From Bacillota bacterium (GTDB lineage: Bacteria; Bacillota; Clostridia; Acetivibrionales; DSM-1351), in assembly GCA_023397905.1 (NCBI GenBank), contig JAEWSZ010000108.1, positions 1-51,312 on the forward strand: a DNA stretch of 51,312 nt, read 5' to 3'. Both the position numbers and the translations under genes were made by a program. This document shows positions 43,888-51,312 of this stretch, piece after piece (position 1 is the first letter of the stretch; each line of letters opens with the position of its first letter). The notes below the pieces were generated by a model. The model did no database searches and was not told where the DNA came from. It saw only the letters and a program-made list of their open reading frames with translations.

Positions 43888-44382
43888 ATGGGAGCTCTTA
43901 TACGTGAAGCAAAGGAGACTGATCTATCCAGGATCACTGAAATTTACAATTGGGCGGTTGCGAATACAACTGCCTCCTTTGATATTAACCCGCAAACCAT
44001 AGAGCAGCGGGCAGTTTGGTTTTCGCACTACAATGGCAGACACCCCCTGATCGTTTATGAGATTGACGGTTATGTGGCGGGCTATGCCAGCCTTTCCGAG
44101 TTCAGAAGCAAGGAAGGGTACAAGGATACCTGTGAGCTGTCCGTATACATAGACCCTCAATATCAGAGGCGCGGCATAGGAATGGAACTGATGGTTTCAA
44201 TAATTGAAACGGGGAAAAAAACAGGATTTCATGTTATAATGTCAGGTATAACCGCAGATAATGAGATAAGTGTGAAAATGCATGAAAAGCTTGGATTTGA
44301 GCTTTGCGGGCATATGAAGGAAGTCGGCTACAAATTTGGAAGATATCTGGATTGTTTATTTTATCAGCTTATACTGAAATAA
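43888..44382 (+). CDS. GNAT acetyltransferase, phosphinothricin-acetyltransferase-like
   Basis: A 164-aa GNAT enzyme resembling PAT-type N-acetyltransferases. The acetyl-CoA loop reads YIDPQYQRRGIGMELM, and the tail DNEISVKMHEKLGFELCGHM then VGYKFGRYLD fits the family. It may acetylate amino acids or amines. It lies 28 bp after pspA and is probably co-transcribed, though a functional link is not evident. Confidence 0.85.
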   Translation: MGALIREAKETDLSRITEIYNWAVANTTASFDINPQTIEQRAVWFSHYNGRHPLIVYEIDGYVAGYASLSEFRSKEGYKDTCELSVYIDPQYQRRGIGMELMVSIIETGKKTGFHVIMSGITADNEISVKMHEKLGFELCGHMKEVGYKFGRYLDCLFYQLILK

Positions 44383-44421
44383 CCGGGCTGATATAAAAAA
44401 TGGCAGTTAGTTGAGGGGAAT

Positions 44422-45246
44422 ATGAAAGGGAATTTATTTTACAGCGCAATATTCAGATTTAGAAACATGGCAACACTGATTTTTTGGTGTACCCTCGTAT
44501 ATCTGGTCAGCAGTGTCCCGGATCTGCAGAGTATAAATCTCTACGGTCTGGATGCTACGACTCTTGCAACAGGAGCTTACGGCATTGGGGCCCTGGCATA
44601 CATTGTCATGGTTATACAGAGCCTTTTCAGCAATAATTTTAAAGATGAAGTGCAGAAAAAAGAGAAAAAGAAAGAAATCAACCAGTTGAACCGACAATGT
44701 TCAAAACTGTTTTCTCAGGCCCGGAATTATGCATCGCCTATCCAAAGGCAGAAACTCAGAAAGATTATGCAGGATAAGGACGATATATTCAATTCCTTGA
44801 AAAGGGAAGAAGGACACAGCTATCTGAAGGAAAAAATTGTAGAGAAGAGTTTGAATCTTGTTGTATCATATACCAGGCTTATGACAAATTACTCCATCAG
44901 AAGCAAGGAGCTTTCGGAGATAAATATAAGCAGTCTGATGAATAAGATAAATGCAAACCGCAGAAAATTAAGCTTTTTAAAAGATGATAGAATGCTCGAG
45001 GACGTCAAAAGCGTAATAGAAATGGATGAACAGACAATACAGAGGGTTAAGGACGAAAAGAACGAGCTAGAGAGAATATTTGCCCGATTGGATTATATCG
45101 AGAGTATGCTAGGCATGTTCAAGCACCAAATTGTTTCAAGTATAGAATCAGAAGAAATGGTTGAAAAACTGGAAACAGCTGTGAACGAGGCAACAGCACT
45201 TGATAGTGTATTACAGGAGAGAAGAAGGAATCAGATCAGAATGTAA
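44422..45246 (+). CDS. two-TM coiled-coil protein, unknown
   Basis: A 274-aa protein with two N-terminal transmembrane segments (residues ~13-33 and ~50-70), followed by a long charged coiled coil (~75-270). No family is certain. The arrangement (membrane anchor plus long coil beside PspA) fits a membrane partner of PspA, but that is inference. GAGGGG lies 5 nt before the ATG. Confidence 0.55.
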   Translation: MKGNLFYSAIFRFRNMATLIFWCTLVYLVSSVPDLQSINLYGLDATTLATGAYGIGALAYIVMVIQSLFSNNFKDEVQKKEKKKEINQLNRQCSKLFSQARNYASPIQRQKLRKIMQDKDDIFNSLKREEGHSYLKEKIVEKSLNLVVSYTRLMTNYSIRSKELSEINISSLMNKINANRRKLSFLKDDRMLEDVKSVIEMDEQTIQRVKDEKNELERIFARLDYIESMLGMFKHQIVSSIESEEMVEKLETAVNEATALDSVLQERRRNQIRM

Positions 45247-45343
45247 TTATGCCTCTGCCGGAAAGCTGTATTGTCAGAAGCATACTGATGATATGGCCAG
45301 TCGCCAGCATTTGTAGTTTTTCCCAGATTGAAGGGGGCAGATC

Positions 45344-46921
45344 ATGGCAAATACTACTATTTACTCGTCGGAATTCATAGAAATCACAAAAAGAGACGAT
45401 GGATTTTATTTGGAATCCTTTAAAAAAGGGTTTAATCAGGATGATTTTTACAGCATTATCAATTCCCATCCCGATATTAAAATCAATAATTTTGCTGTGA
45501 TAAGGGAAACTCTGATTTTCGCACCGCAGCCGGCGCGCAAATTTGCCTCGGTAAAGGACAGAGTTGTTGTGGAAATATCAAACGACGGCTTAAAAGCCTT
45601 TATAACCTTGACTGTCGACGAAGAAGAGTTGAAGGGGCAGGAGATCATTAAGGAAATCGTTTCAAAATTAAATGAAGCAGGCGTTGTACACGGCATTAAA
45701 AAAGAGGTATTTATGAGCCTGTATTCCGGTAAACCCATTCTCATTGCCGAAGGCACGCTTCCCGAACCCGGGGAAGATTCGCAGAACAGGCTGTATCAGC
45801 TCAATGAAGTAAGACCCGAAATAAAAGAAGACGGGAAGGCAGACCACTATGATCTGCATTTGATAAACATGGTCCAGACCGGGGACTGGCTGGGAGAGCA
45901 GACCCATGCCACACCTGGCAGAGAGGGCAGGACCGTACGGGGCACAGTAATTCCTTCCACTCCGGGAAAAACCTATCCATTATTTTATGATAAAAATACG
46001 GTTAAAGAAGTCGCTTCAGAGAATGTAACCACTCTTTATGCTTTAAAAACAGGAGCTGTCTTTTTCGAAGGAGACAGAATAGGGGTGTCAAATCACCTTG
46101 AGATAAAGGACAGCATAGGCGTAAAGACCGGAAACGTGGATTTTGACGGTTATCTCACCGTTCAGGGCAGCGTGGAAGACAATTTTTCAGTGGCGACTAC
46201 AAAGGATATTGAAATACTGGGTGAGTACGGAGTCGGAAATGTTAAAGAGATAAAGAGCCACGAGGGCAGCATTTACATAAAAGGCGGAATAGCGGGAAAG
46301 GGCAAGACAAAAGTCATATGCAAGAAAAACCTTTACCTGAAGTATGTGGCGGATGCGGATATTGTCTGCGAGGGAACGGTGCATGTGGGCTTTTACTGCA
46401 TAAACAGCAATATTACGGCCAAGGAAGTAATTATCGACTCAATGAAGGGACAGATAATGGGCGGGGTGATAAATGCCGAAATCAAAGTTGTTTCGGCCAT
46501 ATTCGGCTCTCCCAGTGAGAAGCGCACTACCGTATCCGTAAAGGGCTTTAACAGAATGGAACTGAAGGCCGGTTTTGACGAATTGGCTGAGAAAATAGAA
46601 AGACTTAAAGCGGAAATAAATAAGCTCAAGCAGCAGATATCCGCCGCATCAAATTCATATGCCGGAGGACAGGCCCGCAAGGAAGAGCTTGAAAATCTCA
46701 ATGAAAGATATGGCAAGCTGAAAGTGGCGCTTTCTGAAATGGAAGAGCAGAGAATTAACATCAGCGGATATATAAAGACAAAGGGAGAAGGGGAGATAGC
46801 CGTCCTTAAAAAGGCATTTCCCAATACTTTGCTGGAAATCAAAAAAATCCAGAAGGAGATCACGGCGCCTGTGCTGAGAGTGAGCTATTACTACAGTGAG
46901 GGAAATCTGAAGGAGATGTAA
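45344..46921 (+). CDS. FapA/DUF342 family protein
   Basis: A 525-aa DUF342 (flagellar assembly protein A-like) protein. The N-terminal part is mixed alpha/beta, with GDWLGEQTHATPGREGRTVRG near residues 183-203. A right-handed beta-helix region of short Gly-rich rungs follows (~250-390), then a coiled coil (~405-460). No flagellar genes are in view. Related proteins polymerise or act as polar scaffolds. The Shine-Dalgarno of acpS lies within its final codons. Confidence 0.8.
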   Translation: MANTTIYSSEFIEITKRDDGFYLESFKKGFNQDDFYSIINSHPDIKINNFAVIRETLIFAPQPARKFASVKDRVVVEISNDGLKAFITLTVDEEELKGQEIIKEIVSKLNEAGVVHGIKKEVFMSLYSGKPILIAEGTLPEPGEDSQNRLYQLNEVRPEIKEDGKADHYDLHLINMVQTGDWLGEQTHATPGREGRTVRGTVIPSTPGKTYPLFYDKNTVKEVASENVTTLYALKTGAVFFEGDRIGVSNHLEIKDSIGVKTGNVDFDGYLTVQGSVEDNFSVATTKDIEILGEYGVGNVKEIKSHEGSIYIKGGIAGKGKTKVICKKNLYLKYVADADIVCEGTVHVGFYCINSNITAKEVIIDSMKGQIMGGVINAEIKVVSAIFGSPSEKRTTVSVKGFNRMELKAGFDELAEKIERLKAEINKLKQQISAASNSYAGGQARKEELENLNERYGKLKVALSEMEEQRINISGYIKTKGEGEIAVLKKAFPNTLLEIKKIQKEITAPVLRVSYYYSEGNLKEM

Positions 46922-46922
46922 A

Positions 46923-47315
46923 GTGGAATTACTTTTAGGAACCGACATAATTGAGGTGGACAGGCTGAAGGACGCCCTTGAAAATGGGAAAAGCGGACGT
47001 TTCTCGGCAAAAGTTTTTACACCCGATGAGGTTTTATACTGCGAAAGCAAAAATGCGGCAAAATATCAGAGCTATGCCGCAAGATTTGCGGGAAAAGAAG
47101 CCGTATCCAAAGCTTTTGGCACGGGGATAGGGGAAAATGCATTTTTTAATGAGATAGAGATTTTAAATGATGCCGGAGGCAAACCATATGTGAAGCTGTA
47201 CGGCAGGGCCAAGAGCTTTTATGAGTCACTGGGTGCGACGGGCATATCAATTTCACTTTCCCATTGCAGGGAATATGCGGTAGCATACGTTGCCATCACT
47301 TTGAAGAAAGATTAA
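46923..47315 (+). CDS. acpS: holo-[acyl-carrier-protein] synthase
   Basis: A 130-aa phosphopantetheinyl transferase that activates ACP. Conserved LGTDIIEVDRL (metal-binding Asp) and FAGKEAVSKAFGTG are present. The start is GTG at 46923, one base after the previous stop, with AAGGAG in the last codons of the DUF342 gene. It is immediately followed by yhaO. Confidence 0.95.
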   Translation: MELLLGTDIIEVDRLKDALENGKSGRFSAKVFTPDEVLYCESKNAAKYQSYAARFAGKEAVSKAFGTGIGENAFFNEIEILNDAGGKPYVKLYGRAKSFYESLGATGISISLSHCREYAVAYVAITLKKD

Positions 47316-47329
47316 ATTACCGGGGGATT

Positions 47330-47345
47330 GGTTTCACGTGAAACA
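47330..47345. promoter_or_regulatory. parS site 3, overlapping the yhaO start
   Basis: GGTTTCACGTGAAACA matches parS at 15 of 16 (first base only). Its right half contains the GTG start of yhaO (47338), so the site is partly coding. It lies about 32 kb from the origin. Confidence 0.88.
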
Positions 47346-48474
47346 GGTTACATTTATACACACGGCTGATTTACATCTTGACGCGGCATTTTCATCTTTG
47401 GGGGATGAAAATAAAGCCCGGATCAGGAGAGAAGAGCTGGAAAACTGCTTTAGCCGCATAACGGAAGAGGTCCGGACCGGCAATGTTGATTTATTCATAA
47501 TAAGCGGGGATTTTTTTGAAGACGGCTATGTGAAAGCGTCAACCATACTAAAAGCCAGAAACCTGTTTTCAGAGCTGTACAGAACGGAAATCGTAATTTG
47601 TCCCGGAAATCACGATCCTTTGAAAGAAAATTCATATTACAAAACCTCCGAATGGGGCGGCAATGTTCATATTCTGGAGGATACGGACAGGGTATTGTAT
47701 TTTGAAAAATATAATACCTGTATTTATAACCTGGGAGTTAAGGGGAATCTGCAGCAGGACTATTCGGCACTTAAGAACATGGATATTTCCGGTGACAGGG
47801 TCAATTTGCTGGTTTTTCACGGAACGGTGGACATGCCTTTTGAAGAGGACAATTATAATCCCATAACGTCGGAAGCTTCGTTTTCCCTGGGCATGGATTA
47901 TATTGCCCTGGGGCACACACACCGTTATTTTCGGATAAGAAATGAAAGAACTCTTATGGTGAATCCAGGGAGCCCGGAGCCCATGGGCTTTGACGAGGAA
48001 GGCGAACATGGCTGGGTACGGGGGACGGTATCCCTGGAAGAAGGCGGAAAAAGTGCAGAGGCACAGTTTATTCCCTGTTCTGCCAGACAGTATCACAATT
48101 ATGAAATAGATATAAGCGATTGCTCCGGTGATGACCAAGTTATTTCTCGGATTCTTTCGGAGGGGCGGATAAAGCTTTCTGCAGCCGACCTGTACAGTAT
48201 CACCCTTAAAGGCTTTATCCCCGTAAACTATATGCCAGGAATAAAAAATATTGTTGATGCCCTGGCCCGGCACTGTTTCTTTGTTAAAATAAAAAACCAG
48301 ACTTCTGTTCAGTTTGAATATGAGCGATATCTTGAAGAGCCGGGCATAAAAGGGGAATATGTCAGAAGGATCATGGATATGTGGGAGGCCGAAAGCTCGC
48401 AGGAAAAGCGTGAAACATTATTCATGGCGCTGCAGTATGGGCTTCAGGCGCTGGAGAACGGCAGGGTTGATTAG
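47338..48474 (+). CDS. yhaO: SbcD-like metallophosphoesterase (YhaO family)
   Basis: A 378-aa calcineurin-fold nuclease of the SbcD/Mre11 type. Metal motifs in order are HTADLHLD, SGDFFED, CPGNHDP, a His in FHGT, and LGHTHRY. With the downstream YhaN-like ATPase it likely makes an Mre11-Rad50-like repair complex. Start GTG at 47338 (MKQVTFIHTADLH) overlaps a parS site. GGGGG lies about 11 nt upstream. Confidence 0.9.
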   Translation: MKQVTFIHTADLHLDAAFSSLGDENKARIRREELENCFSRITEEVRTGNVDLFIISGDFFEDGYVKASTILKARNLFSELYRTEIVICPGNHDPLKENSYYKTSEWGGNVHILEDTDRVLYFEKYNTCIYNLGVKGNLQQDYSALKNMDISGDRVNLLVFHGTVDMPFEEDNYNPITSEASFSLGMDYIALGHTHRYFRIRNERTLMVNPGSPEPMGFDEEGEHGWVRGTVSLEEGGKSAEAQFIPCSARQYHNYEIDISDCSGDDQVISRILSEGRIKLSAADLYSITLKGFIPVNYMPGIKNIVDALARHCFFVKIKNQTSVQFEYERYLEEPGIKGEYVRRIMDMWEAESSQEKRETLFMALQYGLQALENGRVD

Positions 48475-50592
48475 ATGAGGATAGAGAAGCTTTATATACG
48501 CGGGTTTGGGAAATTGGAAGATTTTACGCTTGAACTGTCGGAGGGCCTTAATGTTATGTATGGGCCCAACGAGAGCGGGAAGTCCACAATAATGGCATTT
48601 GTAAAGGCTGTATTTTATGGGTTGAAGGGCGTAAGAACAGGAAACGACGGGCTGGACTCAGGAATTAAAAGATATATGCCATGGAATGGCGGCCAATACG
48701 GAGGATATATAAATTTCAGGCTGGATAATGGGGAGGCCTACCGGATCGACCGCTCTTTTGACAAGGGGACTGTGAAGCTGTACGACGGGGATTTCAATGA
48801 TATAACAGGCCGTTTCACAGGAGCTAAAGATACAGCCGGCCTTGGGGAAAAATTGCTTGGCATTAACGAGAGCCTTTTTGAAAGGACGGTTTATGTCAAA
48901 CAGGCGGGAACAAGAATAGATACTTCCGCGTCTAAAGACTTGATAGACAGGATATCAAATATCCGGCAGAGCGGAGCCGAAGATATCTCATACAAAAATG
49001 CAAACGCTGCGCTGCGGGAAGCGCTGAAGAGTCAGGTAGGCACGGACAGAAGCTATACCAGGCCTCTTGACATTATAAACGAACGGCTGGAAGAGCTGTG
49101 TGGTATAAAAGACAGGCGCGGAGAAGAATACCAACGCCTGCAGGAAACCTTAAAGGAAAGCGAAGAACTGGAGCTTGATATAGGCAGGTTCGCTGAAAAG
49201 GACCGCCTTTTCTCAAAAATAATTGAGTTTTGCGGACTAATGGAAAAGAAAAAAGCAATAAATGAGAGAAATGATCAGGTTCACTTTCTAAATGCTGGAA
49301 TAAAACAGTCTCGGAAGAACGTGGAGGATATGACCCGGGACAGGTCAGCTCTGGAGCTGGAGCTGGAAAATAACACGGAAACTATGAAAGCGCTTGCACC
49401 GGATCAGGAAAAGGACATACCGAACCGGACTGCTGAAATAAAGAGATATAAAACGAGGCTCAGGGCTTTGACCGCAGCCGGGATATTTTCGCTGGCAGCC
49501 TTATTGGGCACCATATGGGGAAGTATCTTTATGCACGTGCTTGCGCCATTTACGGCGGCAATCCCGGCGGTGCTATTGGCGCTGGCCGGCATATTGCGGC
49601 TGAAGGCCGGCAAAAGCCTTGAAAGGCTGAAGGAAGAACAGGCGGAGCTTTCTGCAAATAGCGAAAGGCAGAGCCGCCAGGCCGGAAATCTGCAAAGGAT
49701 GAATGATGTGCTGGACCGGCAAATTGCCGGAATCGCTGAAAGGCTGCTTACTGAGACCACACAGTATGAGCAGCTGGTTAAAAGGCTGGAGAATATAAAC
49801 GCCGGTTCCGGACAGGGCGATCTGTCTGAACTGGACAAAAGGCTGGACCTTATATCTGAGGATATTCCCGGATTGATGGATTCCACGGGCAAATATCTGA
49901 CACTCGCCGAAAGGGAACAGGCGGAAGCAGCCGTAGAAAATCCCTGTGAGAGCACGTGCATGGAAATCCGCCGGTTAAAGGAACTCAATGACGTCCGGAT
50001 ACAGCAGATGAGGCTGAGAAAGGCTGCGCTGGACCAGATGGTAAAAACAGGCGGCAGTGATTATGATGACAGAGCCTTAGAGGCTGAAATATTAAAACTG
50101 ACAGGGCAGAAGAGAAGTCTTGAACAGAGGGGAGAGGCCCTCAATATTGCCATCAGGACTCTTGAAGAGGCTTCAGGCGAGGTACAGAAGAAATATTTGC
50201 CGGTGATGAATAAGGTGCTGGGAGGCACATTCTCATGCCTGACTTCGGATAAGTATTCCGATGTAAGGCCGGGAGACGGACTGAATATCATGCTGAGCGA
50301 TCCGGTCACAGAGACGGTCATACCTGTGGGAGCTTTGAGCGGAGGTGCCATAGACCAGTTGTATCTGGCTCTGAGGATAGCCATTTCAGAGACAGTCCTG
50401 AAAATAAATGAAAGCCTTCCCTTTATTATGGATGAGCCCTTTGCCCAATACGATGACGCCAGGATAGCCAATGCGCTGAAAAGTATCTATGAGATAAGCA
50501 AAAAGCAGCAGGTAGTTATTTTTACATGTAAGGGGAGAGAGGCTGATATGGCGGGCTCGGAGTTCCCTTGTAAAATCTGCTCATTGACATAA
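48475..50592 (+). CDS. yhaN: SbcC-like ATPase with transmembrane hairpin (YhaN family)
   Basis: A 705-aa SMC/Rad50-like ATPase. Walker A GPNESGKSTI is near residue 31. Coiled coils span about 180-300 and 380-560, interrupted by two hydrophobic segments (~325-375) that look like a transmembrane hairpin, as in Bacillus YhaN. The signature LSGGAIDQLYLALRIA is near residue 620 and Walker B FIMDEPFAQYD near 650. The ATG directly follows the yhaO stop, so translation is coupled. The membrane hairpin suggests a repair complex tethered to the membrane. Confidence 0.88.
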   Translation: MRIEKLYIRGFGKLEDFTLELSEGLNVMYGPNESGKSTIMAFVKAVFYGLKGVRTGNDGLDSGIKRYMPWNGGQYGGYINFRLDNGEAYRIDRSFDKGTVKLYDGDFNDITGRFTGAKDTAGLGEKLLGINESLFERTVYVKQAGTRIDTSASKDLIDRISNIRQSGAEDISYKNANAALREALKSQVGTDRSYTRPLDIINERLEELCGIKDRRGEEYQRLQETLKESEELELDIGRFAEKDRLFSKIIEFCGLMEKKKAINERNDQVHFLNAGIKQSRKNVEDMTRDRSALELELENNTETMKALAPDQEKDIPNRTAEIKRYKTRLRALTAAGIFSLAALLGTIWGSIFMHVLAPFTAAIPAVLLALAGILRLKAGKSLERLKEEQAELSANSERQSRQAGNLQRMNDVLDRQIAGIAERLLTETTQYEQLVKRLENINAGSGQGDLSELDKRLDLISEDIPGLMDSTGKYLTLAEREQAEAAVENPCESTCMEIRRLKELNDVRIQQMRLRKAALDQMVKTGGSDYDDRALEAEILKLTGQKRSLEQRGEALNIAIRTLEEASGEVQKKYLPVMNKVLGGTFSCLTSDKYSDVRPGDGLNIMLSDPVTETVIPVGALSGGAIDQLYLALRIAISETVLKINESLPFIMDEPFAQYDDARIANALKSIYEISKKQQVVIFTCKGREADMAGSEFPCKICSLT

Positions 50593-50665
50593 GGGCAAAT
50601 TCAAAATATAGTAAAATTATTAAAAAATATACTTATTACAAAAATGCAATTATTAAGAGGAAAGC

Positions 50666-51312
50666 ATGAAGAAAAATAAAATTATAATATGGATAGCCAT
50701 AATGCTATTGATTATAATCTCTGGAGGCTGCGGGAGCAGGGATATTCCCGTCACTAAAAATGAACAGCTGATCAGCGGCATAACTCCTGAAAGCGCCGCG
50801 GTAATTACGGAAGCCGTGGTGGATTTATTTGACAAGCCGGATATCCTGAGTACTAGGATATCACAGGTATTGTTCAACCAGGTGGTCAGCGTCATAAAGG
50901 AAGAGAATTCCTGGACGAATATCCGCCTGCTGGACGGCACTTCCGGGTGGGTGAAAAGTAAATATGTCAGCAGGGATACAGGCAGTGTTACGGATGGCAG
51001 TATCAATAACAGGATAATCGTGACGGCTAAAACGGTGGATATTTATACGGGCACCAACAATGCCGTTAACTATAAAAAAATCGTACTGGGGACGGAGCTT
51101 TATTCGTCCGGCAAAACCAAGACGGGCTATAATGTGCTGCTTCCCGGCAATAAACAGGGCTGGGTGGAAGAAGGCGGCGTAATAGCCATACCGATAGAGG
51201 ATAATGTAATATCCAAGACCACAAATGAAGATTTTGTGCAGACTGTTAAAAAGTTTGACGGGACTATTTTTATTCTGGGGGGGATAAGCCGCTGGGGAAT
51301 AGATTCGTCGGG
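50666..51312 (+). CDS. lipoprotein with SH3 domains and degenerate NlpC/P60 domain (partial)
   Basis: A gene open at the window's right edge, 215 codons visible. The N-terminal signal ends in SGGC, with Cys22 a likely lipidation site (Ser at -3 is not ideal for a lipobox). Two SH3b-like segments follow (for example VVDLF...SGWVKSKYVS, then VDIYTG...QGWVEEGG). At the edge begins an NlpC/P60-like motif, GGISRWGIDSSG, where the usual catalytic Cys is Ser. AGAGG lies 6 nt before the ATG. The 3' end is missing. Confidence 0.75.
   Translation, partial: MKKNKIIIWIAIMLLIIISGGCGSRDIPVTKNEQLISGITPESAAVITEAVVDLFDKPDILSTRISQVLFNQVVSVIKEENSWTNIRLLDGTSGWVKSKYVSRDTGSVTDGSINNRIIVTAKTVDIYTGTNNAVNYKKIVLGTELYSSGKTKTGYNVLLPGNKQGWVEEGGVIAIPIEDNVISKTTNEDFVQTVKKFDGTIFILGGISRWGIDSS

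Noticed and set aside
48407..48417. A further parS at CGTGAAACA inside yhaO
   Set aside because: Only the right half-site is present; the left half does not match.
1..51312. CRISPR arrays, insertion sequences, prophage or integrated elements
   Set aside because: I saw no regularly spaced repeats, transposase motifs, terminal inverted repeats with duplications, or integrases; both tRNAs lack an adjacent integrase.

Overview
The window is the chromosomal replication origin region of a low-GC, endospore-forming anaerobe of the class Clostridia. The family resembles Ruminiclostridium/Acetivibrio, but species cannot be fixed from sequence alone. The evidence is the classical rpmH-rnpA-yidD-yidC-jag-mnmE-mnmG-rsmG-noc block facing dnaA-dnaN-yaaA-recF-remB-gyrB, then parA-parB. 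Spore genes (bofA, a SipL/DUF3794-LysM protein, a CotS-like protein, a yabG remnant), a four-subunit pyruvate:ferredoxin oxidoreductase and formate-tetrahydrofolate ligase indicate an anaerobic spore former.

Layout. Bases 1-470: a sigma-A-like promoter pointing left and a tiny ORF. 471-3848 (minus): a sugar cluster of a BadF-type kinase, an AraC regulator and a GH4 phospho-glycosidase. 4269-14879 (minus): gyrA, noc, rsmG, mnmG, mnmE, jag, yidC, yidD, rnpA, rpmH. 14880-17205: the origin, with DnaA boxes on both sides of dnaA and a DnaA-trio run just before dnaN. A third, small DnaA-box cluster lies between gyrA and noc. 17206-22079: dnaN, yaaA, recF, remB, gyrB. 22080-24478: two perfect parS sites and parA-parB. 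24668-30004: membrane and coiled-coil proteins, two serine tRNAs, pssA (minus), a TVP38 protein, a tiny Cys-rich ORF translationally coupled to a HAD phosphatase, a YflT-like protein, DUF2508 and bofA. 30270-33619: the PFOR operon. 33811-36593: cotS-like and fhs (minus). 36934-40528: a yabG fragment, veg with two tandem consensus promoters, the SipL-like gene and ispE. 40555-50592: a GntR/FCD regulator, an AAA+ ATPase next to PspA, a GNAT enzyme, a membrane coiled-coil protein, a FapA/DUF342 protein, acpS and the YhaO/YhaN (SbcD/SbcC-like) pair. 50666-end: a truncated SH3/NlpC-P60-like lipoprotein.

How the parts work together. DnaA, the beta clamp, RecF and gyrase handle initiation, replication and repair. 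ParA, ParB, Noc and parS organise the origin. RnpA, MnmE, MnmG, RsmG, KhpB and YidC/YidD handle RNA processing, tRNA/rRNA modification and membrane insertion. Nearly all genes point away from the origin, and only pssA and fhs break this rule to its right.

The most unusual items are: gyrA and gyrB on opposite arms; a third parS site overlapping the GTG start of yhaO; a diverged intergenic repeat beside each gyrase gene; a YabG reduced to its N-terminal module; a Vps4-like AAA+ gene beside ESCRT-III-like PspA; and a C-terminal NlpC/P60-like domain with Ser in place of the catalytic Cys.
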